A stretch of 64,000 nucleotides of DNA from assembly GCA_030159075.1 (NCBI GenBank), contig BROG01000457.1, positions 186,001-250,000 of the forward strand, in the 5' to 3' direction. How positions within the stretch are numbered: the first letter of the stretch is position 1; each line of letters opens with the position of its first letter. The notes under the pieces are model-generated. The model did not search any database, was not told the origin of the DNA, and worked only from the letters and a program-made list of their open reading frames with translations. The position numbers were made by a program, and so were the translations under genes. The stretch is from Atrina japonica. Lineage: Eukaryota; Mollusca; Bivalvia; Pterioida; Pinnidae. Below are positions 22,601-37,600 of the stretch, piece after piece.

Positions 22601-25600
22601 TGGACTTGGCTGCAATGCGGTACATGGCTACATTGTAAGATAGAAGATACATCTGGGACAGACTACAGTGGAATTATTCGTTGAATTATTTTATGATGTG
22701 ATTATGTATAATGAGAATCAACAACTGGCACAGCTTGTATGACATTTTTCCCACTCTGTGTATATCAGTACTGAAATATTGCAGTGTGAATGTTTGAAAT
22801 TTTGATGCTGTTTTATATACAGAACACTGCCTGTATGGTTATATTTATTTTTAAGTATAAACAAATGCTGACATAGCATTTATCATATATATTAATATAT
22901 ATAGATTGTATATATGAATGAATAAATCATTTCGTGTGGCATATCAGATTCCACATATTCATCGGGACATTTTAAAGTGTGTCAAGTGGAAAGCAAAATC
23001 GAATGTACATGTGCTGTTGTCAATAGCTTATTTTGTTTATTTGAAGACATTTTGAATTTTGTAAATGTTGCACTAGCAGTAGTGGAGAATCGGTCTTGGA
23101 CAAATTTTGTGAAAAGCATCCTTTGTCCAATTGCCATGTTGTTATGTAATGAATTATGTTTTGTAAGTGTGCTACTATTAGACTTCAGACAAAATTGATT
23201 AATACAATATGTCTGACAGTTACTAAATGAATGTAATTTGCAAATAAACATGTACATTGGAAATAGGATAATAATTTCTTTGAAATAAAGAGACTTTCTG
23301 TGCATTTCAGTTGAGGCATGTATCTGAATTTCAGGCCATCATTATACTTGTATACATTGTATTCATTATATATATACATGAACCCATGTACATGGAATCT
23401 TTTCTTTTATGTCCTGACCAGTAGTTTTAGAAGTTCGTCAGTCAGTAGGCATTTTTTTTCTATTTTGTTTGAAGTTTTGATATTTACTTATATATAAATT
23501 AGACTTAATTTTAGGTTTTTATGTCCCCAGCCTGAAAGGTCCGCTGTGGGCATCTAGCATTTGGATTTATTCTGTAACAGGATATGTTTGTATATTCACG
23601 ACAACACAATTTTTTATAATAATGAAAATCTTTGCTCATATTTATTCATTTTTACAGGAAAATCACAAGTGTGGTGCAAAATTTTATATGGGACTGATGA
23701 AAAATATTATATTCCTAATCACCAAAACCCACAAGTTTTACAAATGATTATAAAGTAAAAATGAAAAAATAAAAGTTGATCTTGCATATTGAGTCAATTT
23801 GGTGACATGTGAGCACATGTTGAATAAATTTTGTTCATTTTATTTGGCCTTTCATGGTACATATAAGTTAATACATACTGGTATATATAGAAAACTCGAA
23901 TTTGTCAGATGTTGTATCTGGTTTTAGAGTTCTTATAGCTTAAAATTGACAGCGTGGGAATTAGTATCAATAATTCTTCTTGTTCACATTTATAAAATCA
24001 CCCAGTGTAAATGCATTTGTCAACTGGCAATTGCCCTGTCACTTAGACTTTGATGTAGTGTTGTGCTCTGCCTCATTTACTAAAAGTGTACAGCCGATAT
24101 GTTTGTAGAGGATCAGCTGTCTAGTATACACTTCTGAATGTGGTATGCATTTAAAAGTTACTATATATGTACAATAGTGGTTTTCTAGGGGATCAGCTGT
24201 TTATTTTTATTCAACTTCTAAAAATGACATAAACTGTTAATGCCTACTTACGAACCTTATTTTGAGGGAGTGGGATGGGGTGTTACCCATAACAAATATA
24301 TTTTTTGCCTTGTCCAAGAAAAAAAAATATTTGGAAAAGAATCATACTATTTAGTTAATAAATTCTATTAATTCCAATAGTGTTTTTTTTTGGGGGGGGG
24401 GGGTCTGGGAAAGGTGTTACAAATTATCAAGATCAAGACCTGATCATCTTCAGTTTTTACCAATGCAAGGTAGATAATCATTCCTAAAATCCACAGGAAA
24501 AGCAGTGGTTTACATCCATGATAATCTATCATTCTATTATGATATTAAAAGTTACAACACACAAGCTGCAGCACTGAGTTGGCCAGATACTGCTACATGA
24601 CGGTAGTACACATTTATTATTTGTGGCAGGGCAGGGTAGGACACCTTGCTAAAACCCTCGATCTGAAATACCTGTAGTTTTAAATTTGATAAAGTCATCC
24701 AGGTGGTTTTCTATTACTACTCTGCTGTCTCTGACAAAATCAATAACAATTGTTTACTGTACTGAATGCATGCACATTTACATTTAACTGGCTTTATCAA
24801 TTCAAATGTAAGGAGTTCATTAGACATTTCATTCAGTAAATTACAGAAAGGTATTTCATTTGAGTAAATCACATAGTCCAATGAACACAGGGAAAATGGA
24901 CCTCATATTTGGCACAGGGAAAAAAATGCCAAAAGAATCTGTCAAAACGATTTACATACAGGGGTCAGATGAAATGGCGGATAAATATGTAGGCATACAA
25001 TCTGATTGTATTTTAGTTTAATACACCCATGGGAATTGATGCCGTTTACTCAAACCTGTCATGGTTTTGTGGTATTTTATCGAATTTTAGAAGTTTAAAA
25101 TTTGTACAACGGATAGCTTACCTACAGCAGGTGTACAAATGAGACAGCCAGGTAAACAAATCTGTGAAGTTCTGACAACTTACAAACTACAGTATCTGTC
25201 TAGACAACTGTTTGTTGTTCTTCAGTCTAGTGATGTATGCAAATTGTCAGGTCATAAATAACTTGAAAGATTTACTACTTTCTGTTAATTTTTTTTTTAT
25301 ATCTTTGTTTATTTGTTAATGGACATAGGATGAATCCTGAAATATAGGTTTCTTAACTTTCTTAAGGTAATTTGTAGATTTTGAACTATATGGTGTTTGC
25401 TGAAATATTGAAAAATATTGCTTTTTCGCCATAATAAGGTTAAGTATGGAAACTGTTCCTTTCGGCTTCGTAATGGTGTGTAATAATTTGGGTCAGTTGA
25501 ACAAATGTTATTGCTGTTTGGTGTACTATCAGCACAGTGTGGTAGGTCAGCATTTTATAGCTGCATCACTTGGATGCTAGCTGACACAACATAAATATTG

Positions 25601-28600
25601 TTTAAAAAGCCCCCATAAAATAACGCCAACCAACCATCGGAAAGATTCTCGCCTCGATTATTTTCAAAATTTCTTTTTTCTTTTTGATGAATTAGATAAA
25701 GCACTTTTTCTTATGGGAACCTGATGATATTCTGCTCCAGTGATTTTAATTTTTTTCTTTTTAATTTATGATCGTGCTGTGATGATAAAGTTTGTTTATA
25801 TTACGCTGACATATAAATTATTTGTGAAATTGATTTCACGCCTTTAAAACATAATTTATTGTTTTATTTGCTATAGACTTGGATTCAGTTGAACTTTTTC
25901 ATAGAACCAAGCTGTTGAAATGAATCCGTTTAATCGTTCTATTTTAATTAGGAATCATTATTGTTTTGTATATAAAGTAACAGATTATATCTGAATTATC
26001 AAGTTGCTTTTCCTTTCTTAAATTTGTCTACTCATAACATTCCATAAAAGTATACTACATGTTTATTTGAAGTTAACATGTTGTATATTTTATCAATCAC
26101 ACATTTATTAGGTGTAGCCACTAACCAGCCATTGGACAGGTATAGGTGTACCAAGGTAAAGTGGCACATCTGGGTAGAACCAAAACGATACTAAAAATAG
26201 ATTGTACTGGTAAAACATAATTCCCTTGCATGGTCTCCATTTATTACTGAATCTCTAATACTTTTGTGCCGACAAGTAGCTTGTCATCCCTGTTATGATT
26301 TGATTTAGACTCGTTGTACTTGTAAACATGTGCCAATTTACCTTGGTAGACCTATACGTGTTTAATTGATATTCATATTTATTGAATTATCAGATTGTTG
26401 GTTATTTGAACATGCAGTAGAACCTGTGTTGAGAGACCACCCCATCTGTCGCTGAATTGTGGTCTTACAAGACAGGTGGTCTCTCATAAGAGGTCTTGTA
26501 TAAAGGAATATTTAATCGAGTGGTTCCTTTTAAATGTGGTCTCATAAGACTGGTGGTCTTACCTCAGAGTAGTCTGTCATGACAGGTTCCACTTCATTAA
26601 TTTCTATTACTGTAAGGACAGTGATTTTATTAGCAAATTAACCAACAGCAGTGTCATCAATGGCTTTAATCTCGAAGAAGTTTTTGTTCTAATTTTCAGC
26701 ATATTGGTAAAATAAATCCTGTTTTGGGAGACGTCCTGTTCACATCATTGAAACATGATTTCTCAACACAAGTAGTTCCCCTAAGGAAGCCTTATTTAAG
26801 GGTTTTTGGTATTTAACCATGTGGATTTCTAACTGCGGCCTATCGACATACGTTTCACTGTACAACTCTTGCAATCTCTCCAAGACCAAATTCAGTGAAT
26901 TAAGTCAGTATGCATGTAATTACTAACTTGAACTGTAGAAGTAAGTTAGGTAGAACAGAAAATTATAGGTGAGTTGGATAATGTTCTAAAGCAGATCTTC
27001 ATAAAGTAAAAAGGGTACTTCTTCATCAACGATAATCTTGATATCACGCTCATTTTTTTTTTTTTTACAGTGTGTTGAACATGGATTCCCCAACAAACCT
27101 TCGTGTATGGCATATGACAGGAAGCTGAAATTGCTGGCCATTGGAACCAAAACTGGTAGGATCAAAGTGTATCCTTTTTATCATACATTGCTTTGTTTAT
27201 ATTCCTACTATAAACCAAAATGCTGAACATTCAAGAAACATCATTATTCATTGAACAGAACAGATGGGTGGGGAATTTTGGTGATGTGATGCCGAGTCTT
27301 GGAGTACGGCTGCTTATATGTAAGACAGCAAATTAGACTGCTTAACTGCTCATACAATTAGGAATGTGTACACCTAAGCATTTTGTTTATACCGCTTTCA
27401 AATTTCAGGTTTTTTGTGCACACCAGATAAAGACCATTTAGCTTTTAAAAGAATGTTTCTGTGATAGATTTTTTGGTCATTAATGCATTAGCTATAGTAC
27501 ATGTAGTTTTTACCTCAGACAGTTCGTAAGAACAGTTCTGTGTTGTCACTTGTGATGACTAACTTGTCCTTTATTTTCCACAAATTTCTGATTACTTTAT
27601 TTTTCAAATTTTGTTGTTGAAGTGTATAATCTAATAAATGTATTTATATAATAATATAATACAGTACATTCAGATATATTTGCTTTAAGATAAAGCTGTA
27701 GCCACTCCACTGATTTCTTCCAATGTTTTTACAAACTTGAATCAAATATATCTATTATGATATAACCCTGTATACATATAGAATATTGAGTCACAGAATA
27801 CAACAATAAAACGATATATGGATTTTTTTCAAGGGCAAAATGGAAATCAACGTGATTCAATTAGACGAAAATAAATGAACAATATCCCAGTGATTAGTGT
27901 CTATATCTTTCTGACAACATGCATTGTCACATCACCATTATTCCCTGATACAGTTTTTATTTCAGTGGTGAAAATTAATCATCCGTGTCAATAATCAATC
28001 ACTTCTTTCTGCTTGGTGTAGATAATCAGCGGGGAAAACTGTATGAATCATTAGAACGAGGTCATTGTTGCAATGTACGATTTTGATGTGATGAGAGTAA
28101 CTCTTCCCTGTGGTACTAACAGCAGCTTACCAGGTTAAACACTGCAATTGATTTTTTTTTATGATGAACCCTTCAGTTTTGACATGAAAGTTGCTGTGTA
28201 GCTTGCCATTTACATAAACAGTTTGATATATTCTATATATATATGTATTACGTACTCATCATTGATTTTTTATGGGGATATAGAACTTTTGATGATATAC
28301 ATGTATATATATATATATATATCTATAAAATCCATGTTCATCAGCAGTGTCTATCAAGGTTGTTGATTCTCTTTAGAACATTTTATATGTGAATCATTGT
28401 TAAATTTGTATTTTTGTTTTGATGCCTAACCCTGAGCAAAACTTTTACAAGTGGGTTGGTCAGGGAGTATAATTTTTAGTTTTTGACGAATGAAACCTTG
28501 GGAGCTGGAGGCATCCTGCCCGTCCAACTGGTTTAATTTTTTTATATATATAATTGCTCACCATTTACTTAGCTCATCGGACCCAGTTGTCACATTTAGA

Positions 28601-31600
28601 CAAAATAGTAGATAATTTGGCCTATTGTCGTAATGTATGGGTGAACAAACAAATAGTGCACACTAATTTATTGTAGAATTTAGATGTAAAATCGTAGCAC
28701 TCCCGAATTCTGACAGTGGACTCCACCATTCTTTGAAATGAGGCTTAGACATGGGTTGAAGATTTAAAAATGATTTCTAAGATACAGGAAATGTATTGCT
28801 TCATCATCATTCTCAGGATACTTGTTTTGTTTTTTGTTTTTTTTTATATTCAAATCAATTGAAATTCTTTGTTTTTCATGAGAAAATAAGGTAGTAGGGC
28901 AAAACTGCTTTGATACATTTTTGAACCAAAACAAAAAATATTTGGCCACCCTTACCCAGTAATCTCTTGAAATCTGTTTGCCTTTGACCTGTATAGTATA
29001 AAAGAGTGGGTATCCTACTGTTAAAGTCTATTGAAGTTGTACCTTATGGGGTTTTTCTGACTGCAACAGAATGAAATAGGAGGATTGAAATTACTTGCTT
29101 TTACAAATATTTTGGTATTAGCCAGTCTGAGAAAGAGTAAATCTTTTGATAAACCTTGTGTTTATCTGTCGATTTAACGATAAACCCAAGAAATCATCTT
29201 GCTTTTTTTCTAAATCTAATCGGTGAAAGTCTGTACTATACACAGTTCTTATCAATTCACATGTGCAAGACAATTTTCAGGGGTTGCAAATTACGGGATT
29301 TATTTTGAAAAAAAAAAAGTTTTTTTTTTGCACTTATTTTGTGAACATTTTAGAAAAGCAAATTTGTTATAACTTATTTTGATAGAAATAACTATAGGAA
29401 CATCAGATACGTTCAACTTATTCACCCCTAAAGACACATTTGGACTGGTTCAAGTCATTGATTTATAGAAGAGTCCATTGTTTTTAAGGGGTTGACAAGT
29501 TCAATACCTGATACACATGGTATACAAAGTATTTCTTTTTTTTTTTTACACAACTTGGTGACACTACAAATCAAGGTCTGAATTAAGTTTTCAAAATCCG
29601 AAATACATTATATAAATAGGATTTTCAGACAATGATTCAATTTGTAATTGAACTATTTAATGTATAGTATTTAAAATGTACTTAGGAATGTAAACTATAA
29701 GTAGGAAGTTTACGGAAATATATAAAAAAGTATGCACTTTTGTTAGTGCAAGATTCAAGTGATGTTTAAGTAGGTCAGAGCAAAGGTGAAAAGATAATTT
29801 ATAAGTGAATAAGATTGAACACCATTTTACAAGTGAATGTAGTCATTATATAAATGGTTAGTGTTGTATGAATAATTCTCAGATTAAAAAAAAACCACAT
29901 TTGTCAGCTTCAACTGTTACAGAAATATTGGTACACATGTCTACATCTATCTGACTCCATGAAGGTTTCTTCTCCTAGTCCTACTCTGGAACATGTGTAC
30001 AATCTGAAAAGCATCTGTTGAATATTTCTTCTACATTGGAACATGTCTGCATCTGTCTGACTCAGTAAAGGTTTCCTCTCCTTCACTGGAACATGTCTAC
30101 ATCTGTCTGACTCAGGAAAGGTTTCTTCTCCTTCACTGAAACAAGTCTACATCTGTCTGACAAGTAGAAGGTTTCTTCTTCTTCACTGAAACATGTCTAC
30201 AGTTGTCTGACAAGTTGAAGGTTTCTTCTTCTTCACTGAAACATGTCTACATCTATCTGACAAGTTGAAGGTTTCTTCTTCTTCACTGAAGGTTGTCTAC
30301 ATCTGTCTGACTCAGTAAAGGTTTCTTCTTCTTCACTGAAACATGTATACATCTGTCTGACTCAGGAAAGGTTTCTTCTCCTTCACTTAGACTACACATC
30401 TGTCTTCTACATCAGTGAAAATATTCACAGTAAGACACTTATACACCTGTCTTCTATACCAGAACATACACTATAAGATGCTTTACACGCATGTTTTCTT
30501 TATCAGACACATGGAAACACCAATCAAGCAATACAGTCAGACACATTGTACATTTGTATACATTTAAACCTGCTTTAGCGATCACCTGTGTGAAAAGACA
30601 ATTTGTTTCTGTCCCCATTAGTACCATTTGTGTACAAATCAACCTCTATTTAAAGAACACCTCCCTATAAAAACTGCTTTTCTTGTGTCCCTAATGTTGT
30701 CGTAATATACAAGTTTCATTGTACTTCTATACTGCAAGTTGCTGAATCAACAGAAAATCTGAAAATGTATATTTTGAATTTCTGACTTGTTTCAGTTTTG
30801 TATGTTGTAGTAACTAGGTCAGATAGAATCATATCTGATGATAAAGTGGCTAATTCATTCAAGAATTGATAGACAGCAACATGTGTACAGGCACAGATAT
30901 TTGTAAAGTACATGTAGGTAAAATAACTAAAAAAATTGTCTTTTTCTGTACTATAGTTGTTAATTTGACCCATTTTTTGTTAGTCAACACCTGACCTAGT
31001 TGTCATTCAGAAGAACTCTATGGTTTCTGTTTTACAATTATTGCCTTTATTTTTTATGGGAGATAGTTTACATATTTATTATTTTTTGTCAACACCCCTT
31101 TTGTTAAGTAGGACAGTTTCACCACAGTGACTGGAAACTGACATACTTGTATTTGTTTACAACTTAATCATACATTTACCCATCTGTTAAGCTTAAGATA
31201 ATGGTACTTCTCATCAAGTTTCTTTATCTGTCACATACACCCCAAGGTGAGTGAGTTTGGCTGAAATATTTAAATCCTAGGTTTTGTTTTTGCTCAAGTG
31301 GCAGATGGACTAATGTTTTTGGTCAATAAACAATTATGCTGGCTGATCAGGCTAAACCTTTAAACAGTTGGAAAGCAGGTCATGGTCTTGATAATAAGCT
31401 ATGCCTGGAATGTCACTCATTGTAATAATATGTACATCTCTCTACTGTTGAAAAAATAACAGGGAGCAGTCAGTGATAGGAATGTCTAAATATTTAGGCT
31501 AGGAATTCCTCCTGAAAAACACCAGATATATAGGTCTAGTAATACAGAGTAGATCCACATGTAAAAACAACACACTTTATAAGACCTGCAGACCACACCT

Positions 31601-34600
31601 TGACACGTATATTAACATGTAGGCTATACATATATTATTGTACCGGTTAACCTGGAAATGACATGAAATAAATTGAAGTTTAGGCAGGTATGCCGAAATA
31701 GACTGATGTTTATTCCAGTTGTAATATATATCATCTACAACACAATTTGTTCTTGATTAAGTCCAGGATATATTTGGCCAAAGGGTATGATAAATTGATA
31801 TATATACAACAACTGAAGGGAGCACTGCAGGAAAAGTTATTTGTTAAAGAGCAAACTACTTTTTGGTTTTTGTTTTTGTTTTTAGCTTAAATTACAGAAT
31901 TGCTATTAAACAAAGATGTGGCCAATGATCACACTAGCATGAAGTAGAGCTTAACGTTTGTTGTAATTTTTTACAGATGTTCACATCTTGCATGTTTTTG
32001 GGGGTAATGGCCAATGATTCTTATAATGACACTAATAACATGTTTCTTTTGATAAAATTGTTTAAATATTTAGGTCGATAATGACACCAGGTAATGCTTG
32101 AATACAATCATGACTCCTGTTCAGAATTCCTCTGTTTTGTCTCCATGCATTCAGCTTAAATATTAGAAACAGCTTCTGTTGTTTGGATAAAAGACATTTT
32201 GCAGCATGGTCTGTCAATTCAATGAAACTGATTACTAGGCCCAGCTGACACCTTCACAGCTGATACTTTTTTGTAATTCTGAGATTTCATCTCTGTTTTG
32301 TACATGTATTTCCTTGTTGTATTTATTGATTATTTCATTTTCTGTGATTTGTACTTTTTTTCTGCGTTTTATTCATATTATGCATGTATCCCCGAATATC
32401 AGTTTACCTGTAATCGTCAATATCCTTGACTTCGTCTAAGTGTTGGTGCACCTGGTGTAGAATTCACAGCTGAGCTGAAAAATGATGTTGCAGTTAATCA
32501 GCTTTTTTTCTTACCTGAACAGGTACGTTGTAATTAATCTCTTTTTCTAATAATTTGCTCATTACATTTAATGCTGCTCAAAGCTTCCTACTATTTCGGG
32601 CCTCTCTAATCTAATCTGTAATTTATCACATGGCCGTCAAATCACAAGAATTACACAAACAACTTCTTGTGACTCTTTGGTGCTGTATGTTGACTTTTCC
32701 AATAAAGTTGTTGTTCAAGAGGGAAGTTGAATTGGTGAGATAAACAGTGTTAATGAGTGTCTGCGTATGTCTTAGTGTTAGGTATGTTTAGTTCTTAAGT
32801 GTTTTATGCCAGGTTCAATGATATTTCAACATATTTCAGTTACAGGTACATGTATATTGTGGCCAGATTCTATGACATTTTAACGGTGTCTAGATTAGTT
32901 GAAATGATACAGTTAAGTTAATTTGACATAACTTAACATTTCGATAATAAAACTGTTCTTCTGTAGTATCGGATGTTGAGAACTGGTCATTTGGAAGATA
33001 CTACTGTTTAGTTGCTTTTATTCGCAGGGGATTTAATTTCGCTATATTTGCGGTCATAGAAAATTCTTGAATAAAATATCAAGTACATTTATGATGTATC
33101 ATAACTTATCTTGCGCGAAATTTGATACCCATGGATAGAGTGCAAAAAATTCTTCCCATGAAAATAAAATACTTTACAGTAATAGTTAACTTAACAGTCA
33201 TGTTAAGACTGGTATTGGATGTTAGTTAGTCAGAAATGTTGATCAGTTAAGATTAACAGTAACAGCTAGGTGATGAACAGTTAGTGGTGTCTACTGATAT
33301 CAGATATTGGCAAGTGGGGACACTGGTAGTGACTAGTTAACAGGTAGATGACAAACTGACAGTAAGTCATGACTGTACTGATATCAGATATTGGCAAGTG
33401 GGGACACTGGTAGTGACTAGTTAACAGGTAGATGACAAACTGACAGTAAGTCATGACTGTACTGATATCAGATATTGGCAAATGAGGGTACTGGTAGTGA
33501 CTAGTTAACAGGTAGATGACAAACTGACAGTAAGTCATGACTGTACTGATATCAGATATTGTCAAGTGGAGGCACTGGTAGTGACTAGTTAACAGGTAGA
33601 TGACAAACTGACAGTAAGTCATGACTGTACTGATATCAGATATTGGCAAATGAGGGTACTGGTAGTGACTAGTTAACAGGTAGATGACAAACTGACAGTA
33701 AGTCATGACTGTACTGATATCAGATATTGGCAAATGAGGGTACTGGTAGTGACTAGCTAACAGGTAGATGACAAACTGACAGTAAGTCATGACTGTACTG
33801 ATATCAGATATTGGCAAATGAGGGTACTGGTAGTGACTAGCTAACAGGTAGATGACAAACTGACAGTAAGTCATGACTGATTTGATATGAAATGTTTATA
33901 AATTAAGTTGGTTGTTTTTAACACTGATATCAGATATTTATAAATCAACTGTTGACATTAACACTGATTTGATGCTATTTATTTAGGGTCGACTTATCAC
34001 ACTGTGCAGTGATAACACAATTTACCTTTGGGAGATCAATAAGAAAGATGACACCACTGTCTTAGAAGAGAAGAAATCGCACACATTTAGTGTTGAAGAG
34101 AGGTAAGTGTTGTTCTGGATTATATGTCTGTATGGCAGCTTTATACAGACCAATCACTACAAAGCGATTATGCAATATGTCTTGATTTTTTACTGTCCTC
34201 TGATCTGCAAAGGACTAGGTGTTTGTTTGCACTAATTTTTGCCAGATTGAGGGCAAAAAAACTAGTCGATGGGAGACATTTTGAAATAAAACAGAATAGT
34301 GAATAAAGGAATTCCACTGGTCAAAGAATTTTTTTTATTGGTCTGTATATATACACAATTGAAAAGAAATGGAAAATTACTGGTCAATTTCACCGGACTT
34401 TTGTAAAATTTACCGATTTTTATGGTAAGGCTGGTGAATTTCAAAAACTCTGCTATGGTCACTGGTATAGATCTGTCGTAAGTTACGAAATACATTGCTG
34501 TGCATTTGGACAATTCTGCCTATAGCTGTTTCTTATTTACTGCTTGTTGATTAAGTAGAAATTTGCTCAAAAACTTATTTGATAATTGATATTTCATGAT

Positions 34601-37600
34601 GCATTGACATCTATGTGCCGGGTGTGGGTGGATGGATAATTTCAGAAGGGTGAAAAAGAATTTTATATGCTATGGGGAAAGCAGTTCTTTATTGATGCTT
34701 GATGACAACTACTTGACCTGATCAAAATGTCCTGCGTCTCTTTGCACTCAGTTCACATTTCTTTTAAAACTCTTAAGAATGAAAAGGGATGAGTGAGTGA
34801 TAAGTATGTAAGAAAAATACAACATTGTTGACCTCCAATAGGAATGTCACAGAGGACAAAAAAAAGATACAATCTAGACAAGGCTGTCAATAGCCTGTCA
34901 TCACCAGCTCACAGACAAAGGACAACCTATTGTTTTAGAACTTCAGTTGAACAACATTTAAAAAAAAAAAGAAAGAATTTACAGTCATAAAGTTGCTCAT
35001 TTGTAAAAATCTATTCTTATCGATTTATGAAGTATTTAAATCTAGGTCTGAAAAATCAAAATGTTTTATTGGAAAACAAGTATAAACAGCTGCACATTGT
35101 ATAAAATTACGTGTATATGAAATCGATAAAAATTGATTGTTTTTGTTATAATTTCTATTTTTACTTTTCCATTATTCATTATTCATTATTCCGATCAGGT
35201 ATGTGCTATTAGTCATAGAAATAGATCAAGTACCATACTATTGTTTTTGTTGACTTTGTTGTGAGACAAAATATTGTTTTAATCAGTTGGAGTCATATTC
35301 TTAGCTTCATTGAACCTAGTATTGGAATTGTTGCTGACCAAAAAAAAATATTAATAATAATAATAATTATGATAATCCACTTCTCCAGTGTAAATCCTAA
35401 ATCCTGAGACATAAACCGAGTCAGTGTCTTTATTTCCATATATATAGACTTTAGATTCTGAATGCAAAAACCCAGACTATTACCAGTACTGACCCTAGAT
35501 CATAATATACAAAAAACCCAGACTATTACCAGTATAGACCCTAGATATAATACACAATAGTACACAAAAAACCCCAGATTATCACCAGTACAGACTCTAG
35601 ATCATAATACACAATAATACACAAAAAACCAGACTACCACCAGTATAGACCCTAGATCATAATACACAATAATACACAAAAACCCAAGACTATCACCAGT
35701 ACAGACCCTAGATCATAATACACAATAATACACAAAAACCCAGACTATCACCAGTACAGACCCTAGATCATAATACACAATAATAAACACAAAAACCCAG
35801 ACCATAACCAGTACAGACCCTAGATCATAATACACAATAAAACACAAAAACCCCAAGACTAGATCATATCACCAGTACAGACCCTAGATCATAATACACA
35901 ATAATACACAAAAACCCAGACTATCACCAGTACAGACCCTAGATCATAATACACAATAATACACAAAAACCCAGACTATCACCAGTACAGACCCTAGATC
36001 ATAATACACAATAATACACAAAAACCCAGACTATCACCAGTACAGACCCTAGATCATAATACACAATAATACACAAAAAACCCAGACTATCACCAGTACA
36101 GACCCTAGATCATAATACACAATAATAAACACAAAAAAAACCCAGACTATCACCAGTACAGACCCTAGATCATAATACACAATAATACAGACCCTAGAAA
36201 AACCCAGACTATCACCAGTACAGACCCTAGATCATAATACACAATAATAAACACAAAAACCCAGACTATCACCAGTACAGACCCTAGATCATAATACACA
36301 ATAATAAACACAAAAACCCAGACTACCACCAGTACAGACCCTAGATCATAATACACAATAATACACAAAAACCCAGACTATCACCAGTACAGACCCTAGA
36401 TCATAATACACAAAAAACCCAGACTATCACCAGTACAGACCCTAGATCATAATACACAATAATAAACACAAAAACCCAGACTATCACCAGTATAGACCCT
36501 AGATCATAATACACAATAATAAACACAAAAACCCAGACTATCACCAGTACAGACCCTAGATCATAATACACAATAATACACAAAAACCCAGACCATAACC
36601 AGTACAGACCCTAGATCATAATACACAAAAAACCCAGACTATCACCAGTATAGACCCTAGATCATAATACACAAAAACCCATAATGGTGGACTGTTACCT
36701 GAGCTAAGTTAGACTCAATCTAATCCCAGACAGACCGCGTCTGCCCCTCGGGTATGTTTCTGGTGTTGAGAGTAATGGTTCAGGTACTTAGAATGCTTAT
36801 GGTAAAACTAAGATCAACTGATAGAATGTTCTTAATGACATGATGGTAGACATTTCCACAATACCTTTTTTTTGTAAAATAGGAGATTGCTAAAGGCTTG
36901 ATTTTAACCTGTACTGTAAATCAAATTCTGATTTAAAAATGGGTAACAAGAAAATTGAGGAATGTTTAAACTAAAATCAGTGCAATCATACAGCTGTATG
37001 CATTTCATTTATATATTCATCTCCATTACAAAATTTACAATTGTTTTGCGTTTTTATTATGGGAATGTCTAAATGATTCCTCTGTGTCATTAATTCAAAA
37101 CAGTGTAATGGTATATGCAGTTACGCTGCACATTCTTTTATGCCTGTCAGTGGGGGCGTAAAATGACAAACTACAGGCATTTGAATTAAATATGTGAACA
37201 AAAATTATTAATGGCCTCCAAGTTCACTTAATCACTTTGCTGTTTTAATTCTGTATGAAGTATCTGAGTGTGATGATAGTTTGTGAAGTACAAGTTTTAC
37301 AAATTGAGAAAATGATTTTAAAATTCACCATCATATTTAAGACTTCTTGAAACTATACATGAAGCATGCCTTCAGTCAAGTGAATAGATAGAATAAATAA
37401 ATAAGGGATTGTTTGATGTAACCCAAAAGACCCACTGAAAAAAAAACATGACACCCCACCACACACACACACACACACACACACAGCCTTTTGTGTGTGT
37501 GTTTAATTTTGTTCAGCATTTTCTTGCAGGAAATTTACCTAACATCTCTTAAAAAAAATAAAATAAAACTGTCTAGTACAGATTGACTTCTAAATCACTT

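Larger units (their letters stand above)
19633..27070 (+). other. LLGL intron 1
   Basis: 7.4 kb. Contains MITE-like elements at 20579-20748, 26141-26356 and 26414-26594, a relative of the 10.4-11.0 kb repeat at 23590-23810, a word shared with the element at 41.9 kb (CCTGAAAGGTCC near 23533), and a G run at 24391-24402. No extra exon with family sequence was found. Confidence 0.8.
27169..32440 (+). other. LLGL intron 2
   Basis: 5.3 kb, AT-rich. Contains a dispersed block at 29438-29500 shared with 47.3 and 47.7 kb, and the 50-bp tandem array. Otherwise no gene or element with defined ends was seen. Confidence 0.8.

Noticed and set aside
27169..27226. Continuation of exon 2 beyond 27168
   Set aside because: The open frame runs on to a stop, but only the GTATCC donor at 27169 joins in frame to exon 3 and restores the GAPGVEF motif.
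33281..33874. 197-codon open frame on the minus strand
   Set aside because: It lies entirely in the 84-bp minisatellite and repeats every 28 residues. The repeat unit length explains the open frame.
36165..36583. Two repetitive minus-strand frames with [10 protein letters not shown]
   Set aside because: They are translations of the 55-bp minisatellite and lie in intron 4.
35455..36680. CRISPR-like array of regular repeats
   Set aside because: The unit is continuous with no unique spacers, and the DNA is eukaryotic. It is a minisatellite.
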